NCBI GenBank assembly: GCA_024763185.1
Contig: JANTFY010000035.1
Location: forward strand, 1-14,662
Direction: 5' to 3'
Length of the DNA: 14,662 bases
From: Gammaproteobacteria bacterium
GTDB lineage: Bacteria; Pseudomonadota; Gammaproteobacteria; GCA-001735895
Positions within the stretch are counted from its first letter, which is position 1. Every line of letters begins with the position of its first letter. Made by a program: the position numbers and the translations under genes. Positions 1-6,463 of the stretch are shown one piece after another. The notes beneath the pieces are model-generated. The model did not search any database. It was not told the DNA's origin and was given only the letters and a program-made list of their open reading frames with translations.

Positions 1-216
1 ATCCAGGTCGACATCATCGACAATGGCCCCGGCATTTCGAAAAAAATTATCGAAAACATCTTTTTACCGATGGTCACTGACAAGGCAGATGGTACCGGCC
101 TTGGCTTGCCCATTGCGCAACAGATCATTGTCGGACACCAGGGCCATATCCAATGTCACAGCGACGCGGATCACACCACTTTTACCACACTCATTCCACT
201 TGAGTTAACAGCATGA
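1..216 (+). CDS. glnL: Nitrogen regulation sensor kinase NtrB, C-terminal end (partial)
   Basis: Open from the left edge in frame 1, leaving the last 71 residues. They form the ATP-binding end of a histidine kinase: the G1 box DNGPGI near residues 7-12, an F-box region (IFLPMVTDKADG), the G2 box GTGLGLPIAQ, then the final beta strand ending at TGA 214-216. NtrB senses nitrogen status through PII and phosphorylates or dephosphorylates NtrC in the cytoplasm. The assignment as NtrB rather than another kinase rests on this C-terminus and on the complete ntrC immediately downstream, whose ATG shares bases with this stop (ATGA overlap), so the two are probably translationally coupled. The H-box and PAS sensor parts lie outside the window. 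Confidence 0.9.
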   Translation: MQVDIIDNGPGISKKIIENIFLPMVTDKADGTGLGLPIAQQIIVGHQGHIQCHSDADHTTFTTLIPLELTA

Positions 217-1658
217 ACAACACATCGACAACAACTTCATCAATCTGGGTAATTGACGACGACCAGTCTATTCGCTGGGTTTTGGAAAAAGCCTTAAAAA
301 AGGTTGGTTATGAAGTCACTACATTTGAAACCGCTTCGGTTGCCCTGACCCGCCTGAAACGCCAGGAAACCGACAAACCGGATACCATTATTACCGATGT
401 ACGCATGCCCGGTATCGATGGCTTTGAATTCATGAACCAGGTTCACCACTTCGACCCGGACATGCCAATCATCATCATGACCGCTTATTCCGATCTGGAC
501 ACCACGGTACAGGCCTATCAGGAAGGAGCCTTTGAATACCTGTCCAAACCCTTTGATATCGATGAAGCCATACAACTGGTCGCCCGCGCAATCCAAAAAC
601 GTCTCGACAGCAGTCCTAAGTCACGTGAGACCGAACTGTCCGATGAAATTATCGGTGATTCCCCGGCCATGCAGGAGGTATTCAGGGTCATTGGCCGTCT
701 GTCCCGATCCCATATCAGTGTCTTGATAAACGGGGAATCGGGCACGGGCAAAGAACGCGTTGCCCATGCCTTACACAAACACAGTCCTCGGGCAAACAAC
801 CCCTTTATTGCCATCAACACCGCTGCCATACCCAGCGACTTGCTGGAATCGGAACTCTTCGGACATGAAAAAGGCGCATTTACGGGCGCGCAAAGTCTGC
901 ATAAAGGGCGCTTCGAACAGGCGAATGGCGGCACCCTGTTTCTGGATGAAATCGGGGATATGCCGATGGAACTACAAACCCGTTTATTGCGCGTATTAGC
1001 GGAGGGTGAATTCTTCAGAGTCGGTGGTATCAGCGCGATCAAAGCCGATGTACGCATTATCGCGGCCACCCATCAAAACCTGCAGCAACTGGTTCAACAG
1101 GGCCGCTTTCGGGAAGACCTGTACCATCGTCTGAATGTCATCAAAATTCATCTGCCTGCCTTAAGAGAACGCCGTGAAGACATTCCATTACTGCTACGTC
1201 ATTTTATGCAGCAATCCGCCACCGAGATGAATGAGAATGCCAAAAGCCTGAGCGATGATGTGATTCAATACCTGTGCAGGCTGGACTGGAACGGTAATGT
1301 CAGGCAACTGGAAAATACCTGTCGCTGGTTCAGTGTCATGGCCACCGGCAACACCATACAGATGTCCGACCTGCCCGAAGAGTTACGCAATATACAAAAC
1401 CAGCAACCGTTAACTGAGGACGAAACAGAACACCTAACCCCTCAGGATACAGTTCAATGGACCGAACTACTGTATGACTGGACGAGACAACACATCAAGG
1501 ACGGAGAGAAAGACATACTGTCGCAGGCACAGCCCATGTTCGAAAAAACCCTGCTTGAGTGCGCACTGGAAATCACAGCCGGCCGGAAAATTGAAGCCGC
1601 CAAATTACTGGGCTGGGGTAGAAATACCCTGACCCGAAAATTGAAAGAGCTGTACTGA
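213..1658 (+). CDS. glnG: Nitrogen regulation response regulator NtrC (sigma-54 activator)
   Basis: A complete 481-residue protein of normal NtrC length. The receiver domain spans about 10-130, with the acidic pocket D15-D17, phosphoacceptor D62 (TDVRMPG) and K112 in SKPF. The AAA+ domain covers about 145-380, with Walker A GESGTGKE at 174-181, the sigma-54 contact loop ESELFGHEKGAFTGA at 212-226, Walker B TLFLDEIGDM at 241-250 and the FREDLYHRLNV region. A Fis-type helix-turn-helix closes the protein (EAAKLLGWGRNTLTRKLKEL), very close to the enterobacterial NtrC end. Phosphorylated NtrC activates sigma-54 promoters of nitrogen-assimilation genes. The ATG overlaps the ntrB stop by 4 bases; the ribosome binding site is weak, consistent with coupling. 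It converges on the ABC ATPase gene across 19 bases with no visible terminator. Confidence 0.97.
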   Translation: MNNTSTTTSSIWVIDDDQSIRWVLEKALKKVGYEVTTFETASVALTRLKRQETDKPDTIITDVRMPGIDGFEFMNQVHHFDPDMPIIIMTAYSDLDTTVQAYQEGAFEYLSKPFDIDEAIQLVARAIQKRLDSSPKSRETELSDEIIGDSPAMQEVFRVIGRLSRSHISVLINGESGTGKERVAHALHKHSPRANNPFIAINTAAIPSDLLESELFGHEKGAFTGAQSLHKGRFEQANGGTLFLDEIGDMPMELQTRLLRVLAEGEFFRVGGISAIKADVRIIAATHQNLQQLVQQGRFREDLYHRLNVIKIHLPALRERREDIPLLLRHFMQQSATEMNENAKSLSDDVIQYLCRLDWNGNVRQLENTCRWFSVMATGNTIQMSDLPEELRNIQNQQPLTEDETEHLTPQDTVQWTELLYDWTRQHIKDGEKDILSQAQPMFEKTLLECALEITAGRKIEAAKLLGWGRNTLTRKLKELY

Positions 1659-1677
1659 GCGGGTCTTCTTGCACAGC

Positions 1678-2397
1678 CTATATTCTATTGGCCGAAATAC
1701 ATTTCATGTAGGCTTTTTCAAGCGTGGTTTCATTGTACTGATCGAGACATTGCCGGGGGCTCCCGTCAAAAACAATTTTCCCCTGGTGCAAAATGCTGAA
1801 TTGATCGCAGATTTCTTCGGCATCCGCCAGCAAATGGGTACTGTAAAAAATCGTGCGGTTGTGGGCACGCTCGCTTTCAAGTAACTGCTTGAATAGAAAA
1901 CGTGCCTTGGGGTCCAGCCCGCTTAAGGGCTCATCCAGAATAATGAACGGATTATTCAGCATAAAACAACTGATCAGGCCCAGCTTCTGTTTCATGCCCT
2001 TGGAATAGTGATTGGTTTTATGGCGTAACCGATCCTGGTCCAGACTTAACTGTTCACACAAGCGATATACGTTTTCCCTGTCCACTTTCTGCTGATATAC
2101 CCCGTAAATAAATTCCAGGTATTGCCACCCTGTCACCTCCTTTTTCAACTCGAATTTCTCGGGCAAATACACCAGTTGATGCCGCGCCTCCAGCGCTTTG
2201 TGGTCATGACCGTTAATCGTGACACTACCACTGATGTTATTTCGAATCAGATCGAGAATAATTTTTATTAAGGTGGATTTACCGGCCCCGTTCTCGCCTG
2301 CCAGCGCATAATAATTGCCATCCTGCAGGCTGATGCTAAGCCCTTTCAAGATCGGGTGACTACCAATGCGATAACCCAGGTTGTGAATTTTTAACAT
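1678..2397 (-). CDS. ABC transporter ATP-binding protein (ABC-2 export type)
   Basis: A 239-residue nucleotide-binding domain. Visible motifs are Walker A GENGAGKST (34-42), a Q-loop region LVYLPE (75-80) where the usual Gln is not obvious, a diverged signature YSKGMKQ (131-137), Walker B FIILDEP (151-157), D-loop SGLD, and the switch histidine H188 in STH. The YLPE and SKGMKQ forms are usual in ATPases paired with ABC-2 type permeases. It would power the membrane protein encoded at 3960-4742, the only permease in view, though the two genes are separated by an accessory gene and a pilin gene. It starts 64 bases after the pilin stop, just downstream of an intrinsic terminator, and I see no Shine-Dalgarno sequence before its ATG. 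By position it could be a PilH-like partner in pilus biogenesis; the substrate is unknown. Confidence 0.92.
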   Translation of the reverse strand: MLKIHNLGYRIGSHPILKGLSISLQDGNYYALAGENGAGKSTLIKIILDLIRNNISGSVTINGHDHKALEARHQLVYLPEKFELKKEVTGWQYLEFIYGVYQQKVDRENVYRLCEQLSLDQDRLRHKTNHYSKGMKQKLGLISCFMLNNPFIILDEPLSGLDPKARFLFKQLLESERAHNRTIFYSTHLLADAEEICDQFSILHQGKIVFDGSPRQCLDQYNETTLEKAYMKCISANRI

Positions 2398-2409
2398 AAC
2401 AAATAGGGT

Positions 2410-2438
2410 AAAAAAAAGGCCTGCATCATGCAGGCCTT
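2410..2438 (-). terminator. Intrinsic terminator after the pilin gene
   Basis: A perfect 10-bp inverted repeat (AAGGCCTGCA / TGCAGGCCTT, 2416-2425 with 2429-2438) closes a 3-base loop. Read on the minus strand, the GC-rich stem runs directly into a run of eight T (complement of 2410-2417). The pilin stop codon is 24 bases upstream and the ABC ATPase ATG is 12 bases downstream. On the plus strand there is no T-run after the hairpin, so it should work on minus-strand transcripts only. Confidence 0.93.
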
Positions 2439-2461
2439 GATATTGACATCAATACAACAAG

Positions 2462-3127
2462 TTACAGACGGAAAGCCATGTCGTATCTTTGGGCATCATC
2501 ATAAACCGCGCCATCAGTCGCAGCACCAGCGGCCATGCCATTACCCGCGCCAGCTCCCAGGTTGGACTGAATTCTTCCGGTATCAGCAGCTCCGTCATCA
2601 AGACGGGCTTCGAGTATTTTCGCGATTGGCCCTTCGATAGTACCGAAGATAGTCACGTGACCTGAAATACCCAGCGATCCGTCCTGAATACCTATCTGAC
2701 CACCGTAGGCATTGGTGGGCTTGGTCGCATCCATACCGCCACCGGGAATCAGGCCCGCGGCACGTAAATGGCCAAAAAACTTGCTCGATTCTGCCGCAGC
2801 AGCACCGTTGAGGTCATCTACGTTTTCGGCGTTATAGGCACCATCAACCGTGCCGGAGGCATCGCCTTCGATATCCGCCGCGGCTTCACCGTTATAAATT
2901 GTAAAACGGGCAATAGCCGCATTATCATCGCCCGGTAACTGCAGATAACGATCCTGGTAGGAAAACATGGCCGCCGCGATACCGGCATTATCCGATTCAA
3001 CTCGCTTGAGCTTGGCGTTGGTGATCATCTCCTGCCCTTTCAGTACCCCACCAATCAACAGGCCGACAATAACCAGAACAATAGCGATTTCAACCAATGT
3101 GAAACCTCTGTTAGCTTGAATTTTCAT
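2462..3127 (-). CDS. Type IV pilin-like protein (prepilin signal, LPGD family)
   Basis: A 221-residue prepilin. It has a short basic leader ending at G8, cleavage before F9, Glu at mature +5 (GFTLVE), then a hydrophobic helix to about residue 32 (IAIVLVIVGLLIGGVLKGQE). A prepilin peptidase would cleave and methylate it before assembly into a fibre. After the helix comes NAKLKRV and then DRYLQLPGDD, a Y-x-x-LPGD element that I associate with a group of large stand-alone pilins of unclear role. The mature part is acidic and rich in Ala/Gly, with no cysteine and hence no disulfide-bounded loop. The ATG at 3127 is chosen because GGAG lies 7 bases upstream (3135-3138) and the class III signal starts there. 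An in-frame start at 3202 would add 25 unconserved-looking residues. It lies between an ABC permease/accessory pair and an ABC ATPase. Confidence 0.9.
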   Translation of the reverse strand: MKIQANRGFTLVEIAIVLVIVGLLIGGVLKGQEMITNAKLKRVESDNAGIAAAMFSYQDRYLQLPGDDNAAIARFTIYNGEAAADIEGDASGTVDGAYNAENVDDLNGAAAAESSKFFGHLRAAGLIPGGGMDATKPTNAYGGQIGIQDGSLGISGHVTIFGTIEGPIAKILEARLDDGAADTGRIQSNLGAGAGNGMAAGAATDGAVYDDAQRYDMAFRL

Positions 3128-3134
3128 AACTTTT

Positions 3135-3138
3135 CTCC
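3135..3138 (-). promoter_or_regulatory. Ribosome binding site of the pilin gene
   Basis: GGAG on the minus strand, 7 bases before the ATG at 3127. It is the clearest Shine-Dalgarno sequence in the ABC/pilin group and decides the pilin start over the longer in-frame alternative at 3202. Confidence 0.8.
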
Positions 3139-3160
3139 ATTCATAGGTGAAATAATATAT

Positions 3161-3176
3161 TGCACAATTCACACCA
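3161..3176 (-). promoter_or_regulatory. Candidate sigma-54 promoter of the pilin gene
   Basis: The minus strand reads TGGTGTGAATTGTGCA. It has the essential GG and GC separated by exactly 10 bases and matches the TGGCACG-N4-TTGCA consensus at 8 of 12 defined positions; the CAC part of the -24 element is not matched. Transcription would begin near 3150, giving a leader of about 23 bases that contains the GGAG ribosome binding site. Sigma-54 control of pilin genes by PilSR-type systems is well known. The region is AT-rich (3151-3210), so a sigma-70 promoter there is an alternative. Confidence 0.4.
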
Positions 3177-3228
3177 TTAAATATTTTATCATTATTATTC
3201 AATAACTTATGGAATATACACTACCCTT

Positions 3229-3963
3229 TCATTCTTCTTGCTGTCGATTACTCAACATTTGTTGTTGAATTTTCAACAATCTGAACTTTAAAAAACGCAG
3301 CTCATCCGGATCTTTGATCTCTCCGCTTTGTAACAGGCTGGATATCAACAGCTGAGCAGATTCCAGTTCATTGAGTTCGTCCAGTAGTACGAGTTTCATG
3401 TCGCGCGCCCAGAAAGGCAACGCCACTGATTTAGGCAGGTCGGCTACTTCTTTGGCCAGTTCCAAAGCAAGAGGCAGATCTTTTAATTGATGCTTGGCCA
3501 GCAAACAGGCTTCGGTCATTCTGCGCCAGTGCCTGGCTGGATCCTGCTCGAACAATTGCCTGATAACTTCAATCATCATCCTTACCTTGACCGGATCTTT
3601 AATCTGACCATAAATGCGCGACGCCAAAAAACCGGGGTAGTCCGATGCAGGGTTCATTTTGTACAGCAATAATAACCAGTCACTCAAGGTCTGGTAATCA
3701 ATATGCCGATAATTGACATGCCGTCCCTTCTGGTTGTCATGTAACTGGACCCCTATTAACAGCAGGTAACTCGCTAATTGCTCTGAACCCAGGGACATAA
3801 CTCGATAAAACGACAGGCTACGTGGAGGATTGAGTGACTTGTAGGAAACCAGTGCATTGGTCTTAAAATAATAATGATGTGCCAATTGTAATGACAGAAA
3901 AACGACGAAACCGAACAGCACCCAGAGCGGAATATCCGTAATTTTTCGCTCCTTCGGGCTCAT
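3229..3963 (-). CDS. Single-TM accessory protein with helical, TPR-like C-terminal part
   Basis: A 244-residue protein I do not recognise by name. A basic N-terminus (MSPKERK) precedes one hydrophobic segment at about 12-32 (IPLWVLFGFVVFLSLQLAHHY), and no further TM is evident, so the rest should lie in the periplasm by the positive-inside rule. Residues 60-235 look almost wholly helical; 146-176 has TPR-like spacing (ACLLAKHQLKDLPLALELAKEVA). Its ATG overlaps the permease stop by 4 bases (ATGA), which points to coupled synthesis and a role with the transporter. By position it would match an accessory subunit such as PilG of Myxococcus PilGHI, but I cannot see sequence evidence of homology. 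The gene ends 101 bases before the pilin ATG. Confidence 0.8.
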   Translation of the reverse strand: MSPKERKITDIPLWVLFGFVVFLSLQLAHHYYFKTNALVSYKSLNPPRSLSFYRVMSLGSEQLASYLLLIGVQLHDNQKGRHVNYRHIDYQTLSDWLLLLYKMNPASDYPGFLASRIYGQIKDPVKVRMMIEVIRQLFEQDPARHWRRMTEACLLAKHQLKDLPLALELAKEVADLPKSVALPFWARDMKLVLLDELNELESAQLLISSLLQSGEIKDPDELRFLKFRLLKIQQQMLSNRQQEE

Positions 3964-4742
3964 GTCTGGTTGAATTCCTTGCGATAAAAATCGAGCAATA
4001 CGACAAACAGGATAAACAGGCCATACACCACCACTGTGCTAAGCTGGTTCAATAATGCTGGCACAAACCCATTGACGGCGAACAGCAGATCATTTTGCGC
4101 AAAAGCGCTCACGTCTGGCAACACAAAATCAATAACCGAAAAAAGCCAATCCGCCAAAACAAACCCTTTCTCCTCTTCGTAAAAAGCACCCGATTGTTTA
4201 AAAATGACATTAATTAAAGGGGCAGCTTTGGCCAGTAAATAAAGGCAAAACGTAAAAATGACCGATATTGGCAACTTTTCCAGGCTGATGACTGCCAGCA
4301 TGGCAAACAATCCCGCAAGAACAAGCTCAAGAAAAACCGCGATCGTCCAGTACAACGATAATGGGCCATCCTGAAACAGCATAAAAAGAGGCAGTATCGG
4401 CAAAGTCAATATCAGGGAGAAGACCAGCATCACCATGACCTGGGCCAGCACATACTGAAACCTTGATAACGGCATCGCCAGAATACGATCGAACTGATTT
4501 AATTCATAATCCTGAGCAACCTGGTGACTCAGGCTGACAATCAACATCAGTACCAGGCTATAACGGATAAAGTCAGCCATGGCGGCTGAAGCAATCGTCT
4601 CGCTGTTTATAATCGCGAGTTCTGCCATAAAACGACTGCCGAGGAACGCCGTGGTATAGATCGCCAGCAGAAATAATAAAATTTTGCCATTGATCAAGCC
4701 GAGTAGTTGATACCGAAACAGTGCTATAGTTTGCTTTATCAC
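3960..4742 (-). CDS. ABC-2 type transporter permease
   Basis: A 260-residue integral membrane protein with about six hydrophobic segments (roughly 18-36, 60-79, 97-124, 130-154, 158-178, 228-252). Between segments two and three is a cytoplasmic loop with QDYELNQFDRILAMPLSR, the kind of coupling loop found in ABC-2 permeases of the NosY/CcmB-like group. It would pair with the ATPase at 1678-2397. The start is GTG at 4742: an in-frame TAG lies 9 bases upstream and a weak AGG precedes the GTG at suitable spacing. It overlaps the accessory gene by 4 bases. The start lies only 26 bases from the divergent histidine kinase gene, so its promoter must reach into that gene. A PilI-like role is possible by context. 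Confidence 0.87.
   Translation of the reverse strand: MIKQTIALFRYQLLGLINGKILLFLLAIYTTAFLGSRFMAELAIINSETIASAAMADFIRYSLVLMLIVSLSHQVAQDYELNQFDRILAMPLSRFQYVLAQVMVMLVFSLILTLPILPLFMLFQDGPLSLYWTIAVFLELVLAGLFAMLAVISLEKLPISVIFTFCLYLLAKAAPLINVIFKQSGAFYEEEKGFVLADWLFSVIDFVLPDVSAFAQNDLLFAVNGFVPALLNQLSTVVVYGLFILFVVLLDFYRKEFNQT
4722..4730 (+). promoter_or_regulatory. Possible extended -10 promoter of the histidine kinase gene
   Basis: TGCTATAGT fits an extended -10 element (TGn followed by TATAGT, one mismatch to TATAAT). A convincing -35 hexamer at normal spacing is absent; TTGATA at 4707-4712 is too close. Transcription would start near 4737, about 32 bases before the kinase ATG. The element lies inside the start of the divergent permease gene. 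Confidence 0.3.
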
Positions 4743-4768
4743 GTTTACCTAACGCTCTTTTTGCTTAA

Positions 4769-6451
4769 ATGAAGTTCATCAAGTCATTATTACAGTATGA
4801 GCAACAGATACTCGCATCATTGCTGCTCCTGTTACATGTATTAATCTGGGTTGTAGAGAATTCTATTTTAAGGTTTTCACTCATTTTTGTATTGTATGGC
4901 CTGTTTTTACTGTGGCAACCCTTGTGGAACAAAGAAGCGAATATCAACAAGCCTTCCTTCCTGTTGCCCATCTTCCTGCTGCTGTTGTTCAGCTATTACT
5001 ACCAAAACGAGGCACTAATTTTTTTCAGCCTGTTGATATCCGGATTGATTGGCAGCCGTTTATTCAGTTATAACACCAGCCGGGCATTCGACCTGTTGGC
5101 CATTTCGATTTTAATTATTGAAATGGCCATAGGCATTATCCCCATAACTTTTGATAAAATTGATCTGCCCCTTCAATTTGCCTCATATATTCAAACCATC
5201 GTCCTTGTCCCGATCCTGATTTTTTTCTTTGCCCCTATTCCGGATCGCTCGCAACAAACGCGCAGCCAAATCGATTTAATGCACGGCGTTTTATCCGCGA
5301 CCCTGATCTTTATCGTACTACTGGGTGGCATCGTCATTAACATTCTGTACGGCGTGGATTATCTGGATGGATTACTGCTGACCGTATTCATCGTCTCCAC
5401 CCTGGCCCTGGGTATCAGCTGGTTCTGGAACCCGGGCGTAGGTTATACCGGCCTGGGCGTACTATGGAACCGTTACGCCATGACCATCGGCGGGCCTTTC
5501 GAAACCTGGATCAATACCCTGACCACCCTCATCGAAGAGCCTTATATCTCCGCCAACGATTTTTTACAGGCCGCCTGTGACCACCTGATAGACAACGATT
5601 GGTTGAACGGAATTCAATGGCAGTTTGATAATGTCGCCATTCAATCTGGCAGAAAAGAAGGCATCACCTTTCGTCACCCGTTAACAAAAGGACTGGTTGT
5701 CAGCATCTATTTTAAATCCGATCCCGGGCAGGCTTTGCGCCAACACACCATTTTATTAATTCGTATGGCCTACCAGTTTTATTTATCCAAAATCAATCAG
5801 GAAAAAATTCAGGCTGAAGCACATTTTGAAACCATTCACCATACCGGCGCACGCCTGACTCACGACATTAAAAACATACTGCAATCCATCAAGGCATCTA
5901 TCGACATCGTGCAATACCAGCCCAACAACCAGCAACCGCTACCCACCCGGTTATTACAACAAAATCTGAACCAGATCAGTCAGCGCCTGGAATCAACCCT
6001 GTCCAAGCTAAAAGCCCCCGAGCTGTCCAACTCTACCCAGTATATTGCGATCAATGAATGGCTGGATAATTTCAAATCCGCCCATCATCTGTCGAAGCTC
6101 GCTTTTCAAGCCGATATCCCACTCCAACATGAAATACCCCCGGATCTCTTTGACAGTGTCGTCAACAACCTGATCTCGAACTCACTGGCCAAAGATGAAG
6201 TCAAACAGGTATTTATCGATGTAACGTCTAACAAAGAAATGATTGCCATTACGGTCTGTGACGATGGAAAGAACATCGATGCAGAGGTGGAAAATCAGTT
6301 ATTTAACAAACCCGTTTCTTCTGGGCAGGGTATGGGGATCGGCCTATACCAGTCGGCCATCATGGCCAGAACCTTTAACTACGAACTGGAACTTGCCAAT
6401 AACCAAGCGGGTAATGTTTGTTTTAGGCTGATACAGCATTTAGCGGAATAG
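4769..6451 (+). CDS. Membrane-bound sensor histidine kinase (orphan)
   Basis: A 560-residue kinase. About eight TM segments fill residues 14-220, with short loops and no periplasmic sensor domain. A soluble region of about 245-340 could be a diverged GAF domain (HPLTKGLVVSIYF is its most regular part). The H-box has H365 in RLTHDIKN, the N-box N466/N467 in SVVNNLISNSL, G1 is CDDGKNID (498-503) and G2 GQGMGIGLYQ (519-528), so all catalytic boxes are present. The ATG directly follows an in-frame TAA and has no Shine-Dalgarno sequence. No response regulator is adjacent; the nearest is NtrC, which has its own NtrB. Position between a pilin/ABC group and a pilus operon suggests a PilS-like role. 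The layout of TM bundle, GAF-like part and kinase also recalls PrsK, but the protein is shorter and no exosortase genes are present. Confidence 0.88.
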   Translation: MKFIKSLLQYEQQILASLLLLLHVLIWVVENSILRFSLIFVLYGLFLLWQPLWNKEANINKPSFLLPIFLLLLFSYYYQNEALIFFSLLISGLIGSRLFSYNTSRAFDLLAISILIIEMAIGIIPITFDKIDLPLQFASYIQTIVLVPILIFFFAPIPDRSQQTRSQIDLMHGVLSATLIFIVLLGGIVINILYGVDYLDGLLLTVFIVSTLALGISWFWNPGVGYTGLGVLWNRYAMTIGGPFETWINTLTTLIEEPYISANDFLQAACDHLIDNDWLNGIQWQFDNVAIQSGRKEGITFRHPLTKGLVVSIYFKSDPGQALRQHTILLIRMAYQFYLSKINQEKIQAEAHFETIHHTGARLTHDIKNILQSIKASIDIVQYQPNNQQPLPTRLLQQNLNQISQRLESTLSKLKAPELSNSTQYIAINEWLDNFKSAHHLSKLAFQADIPLQHEIPPDLFDSVVNNLISNSLAKDEVKQVFIDVTSNKEMIAITVCDDGKNIDAEVENQLFNKPVSSGQGMGIGLYQSAIMARTFNYELELANNQAGNVCFRLIQHLAE

Positions 6452-6463
6452 ATTACCGATAGA

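Noticed and set aside
518..1069. 183-codon open frame on the minus strand inside ntrC
   Set aside because: It lies fully antisense to the conserved AAA+ region of NtrC and its translation shows no domain pattern, so it is a shadow frame.
213..1658. Reading the sigma-54 activator as PilR, given the pilus genes nearby
   Set aside because: The overlap with an NtrB-like kinase and the C-terminal EAAKLLGWGRNTLTRKLKEL match NtrC, so it belongs to nitrogen control.
3128..3202. Longer in-frame start of the pilin gene giving 25 extra N-terminal residues
   Set aside because: It would bury the prepilin leader inside the protein, and a good GGAG ribosome binding site serves the ATG at 3127.
4769..6451. 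Naming the kinase PrsK of the exosortase/PEP-CTERM system
   Set aside because: The architecture is similar, but the protein is shorter and there is no exosortase, PrsR or PEP-CTERM gene in the window.
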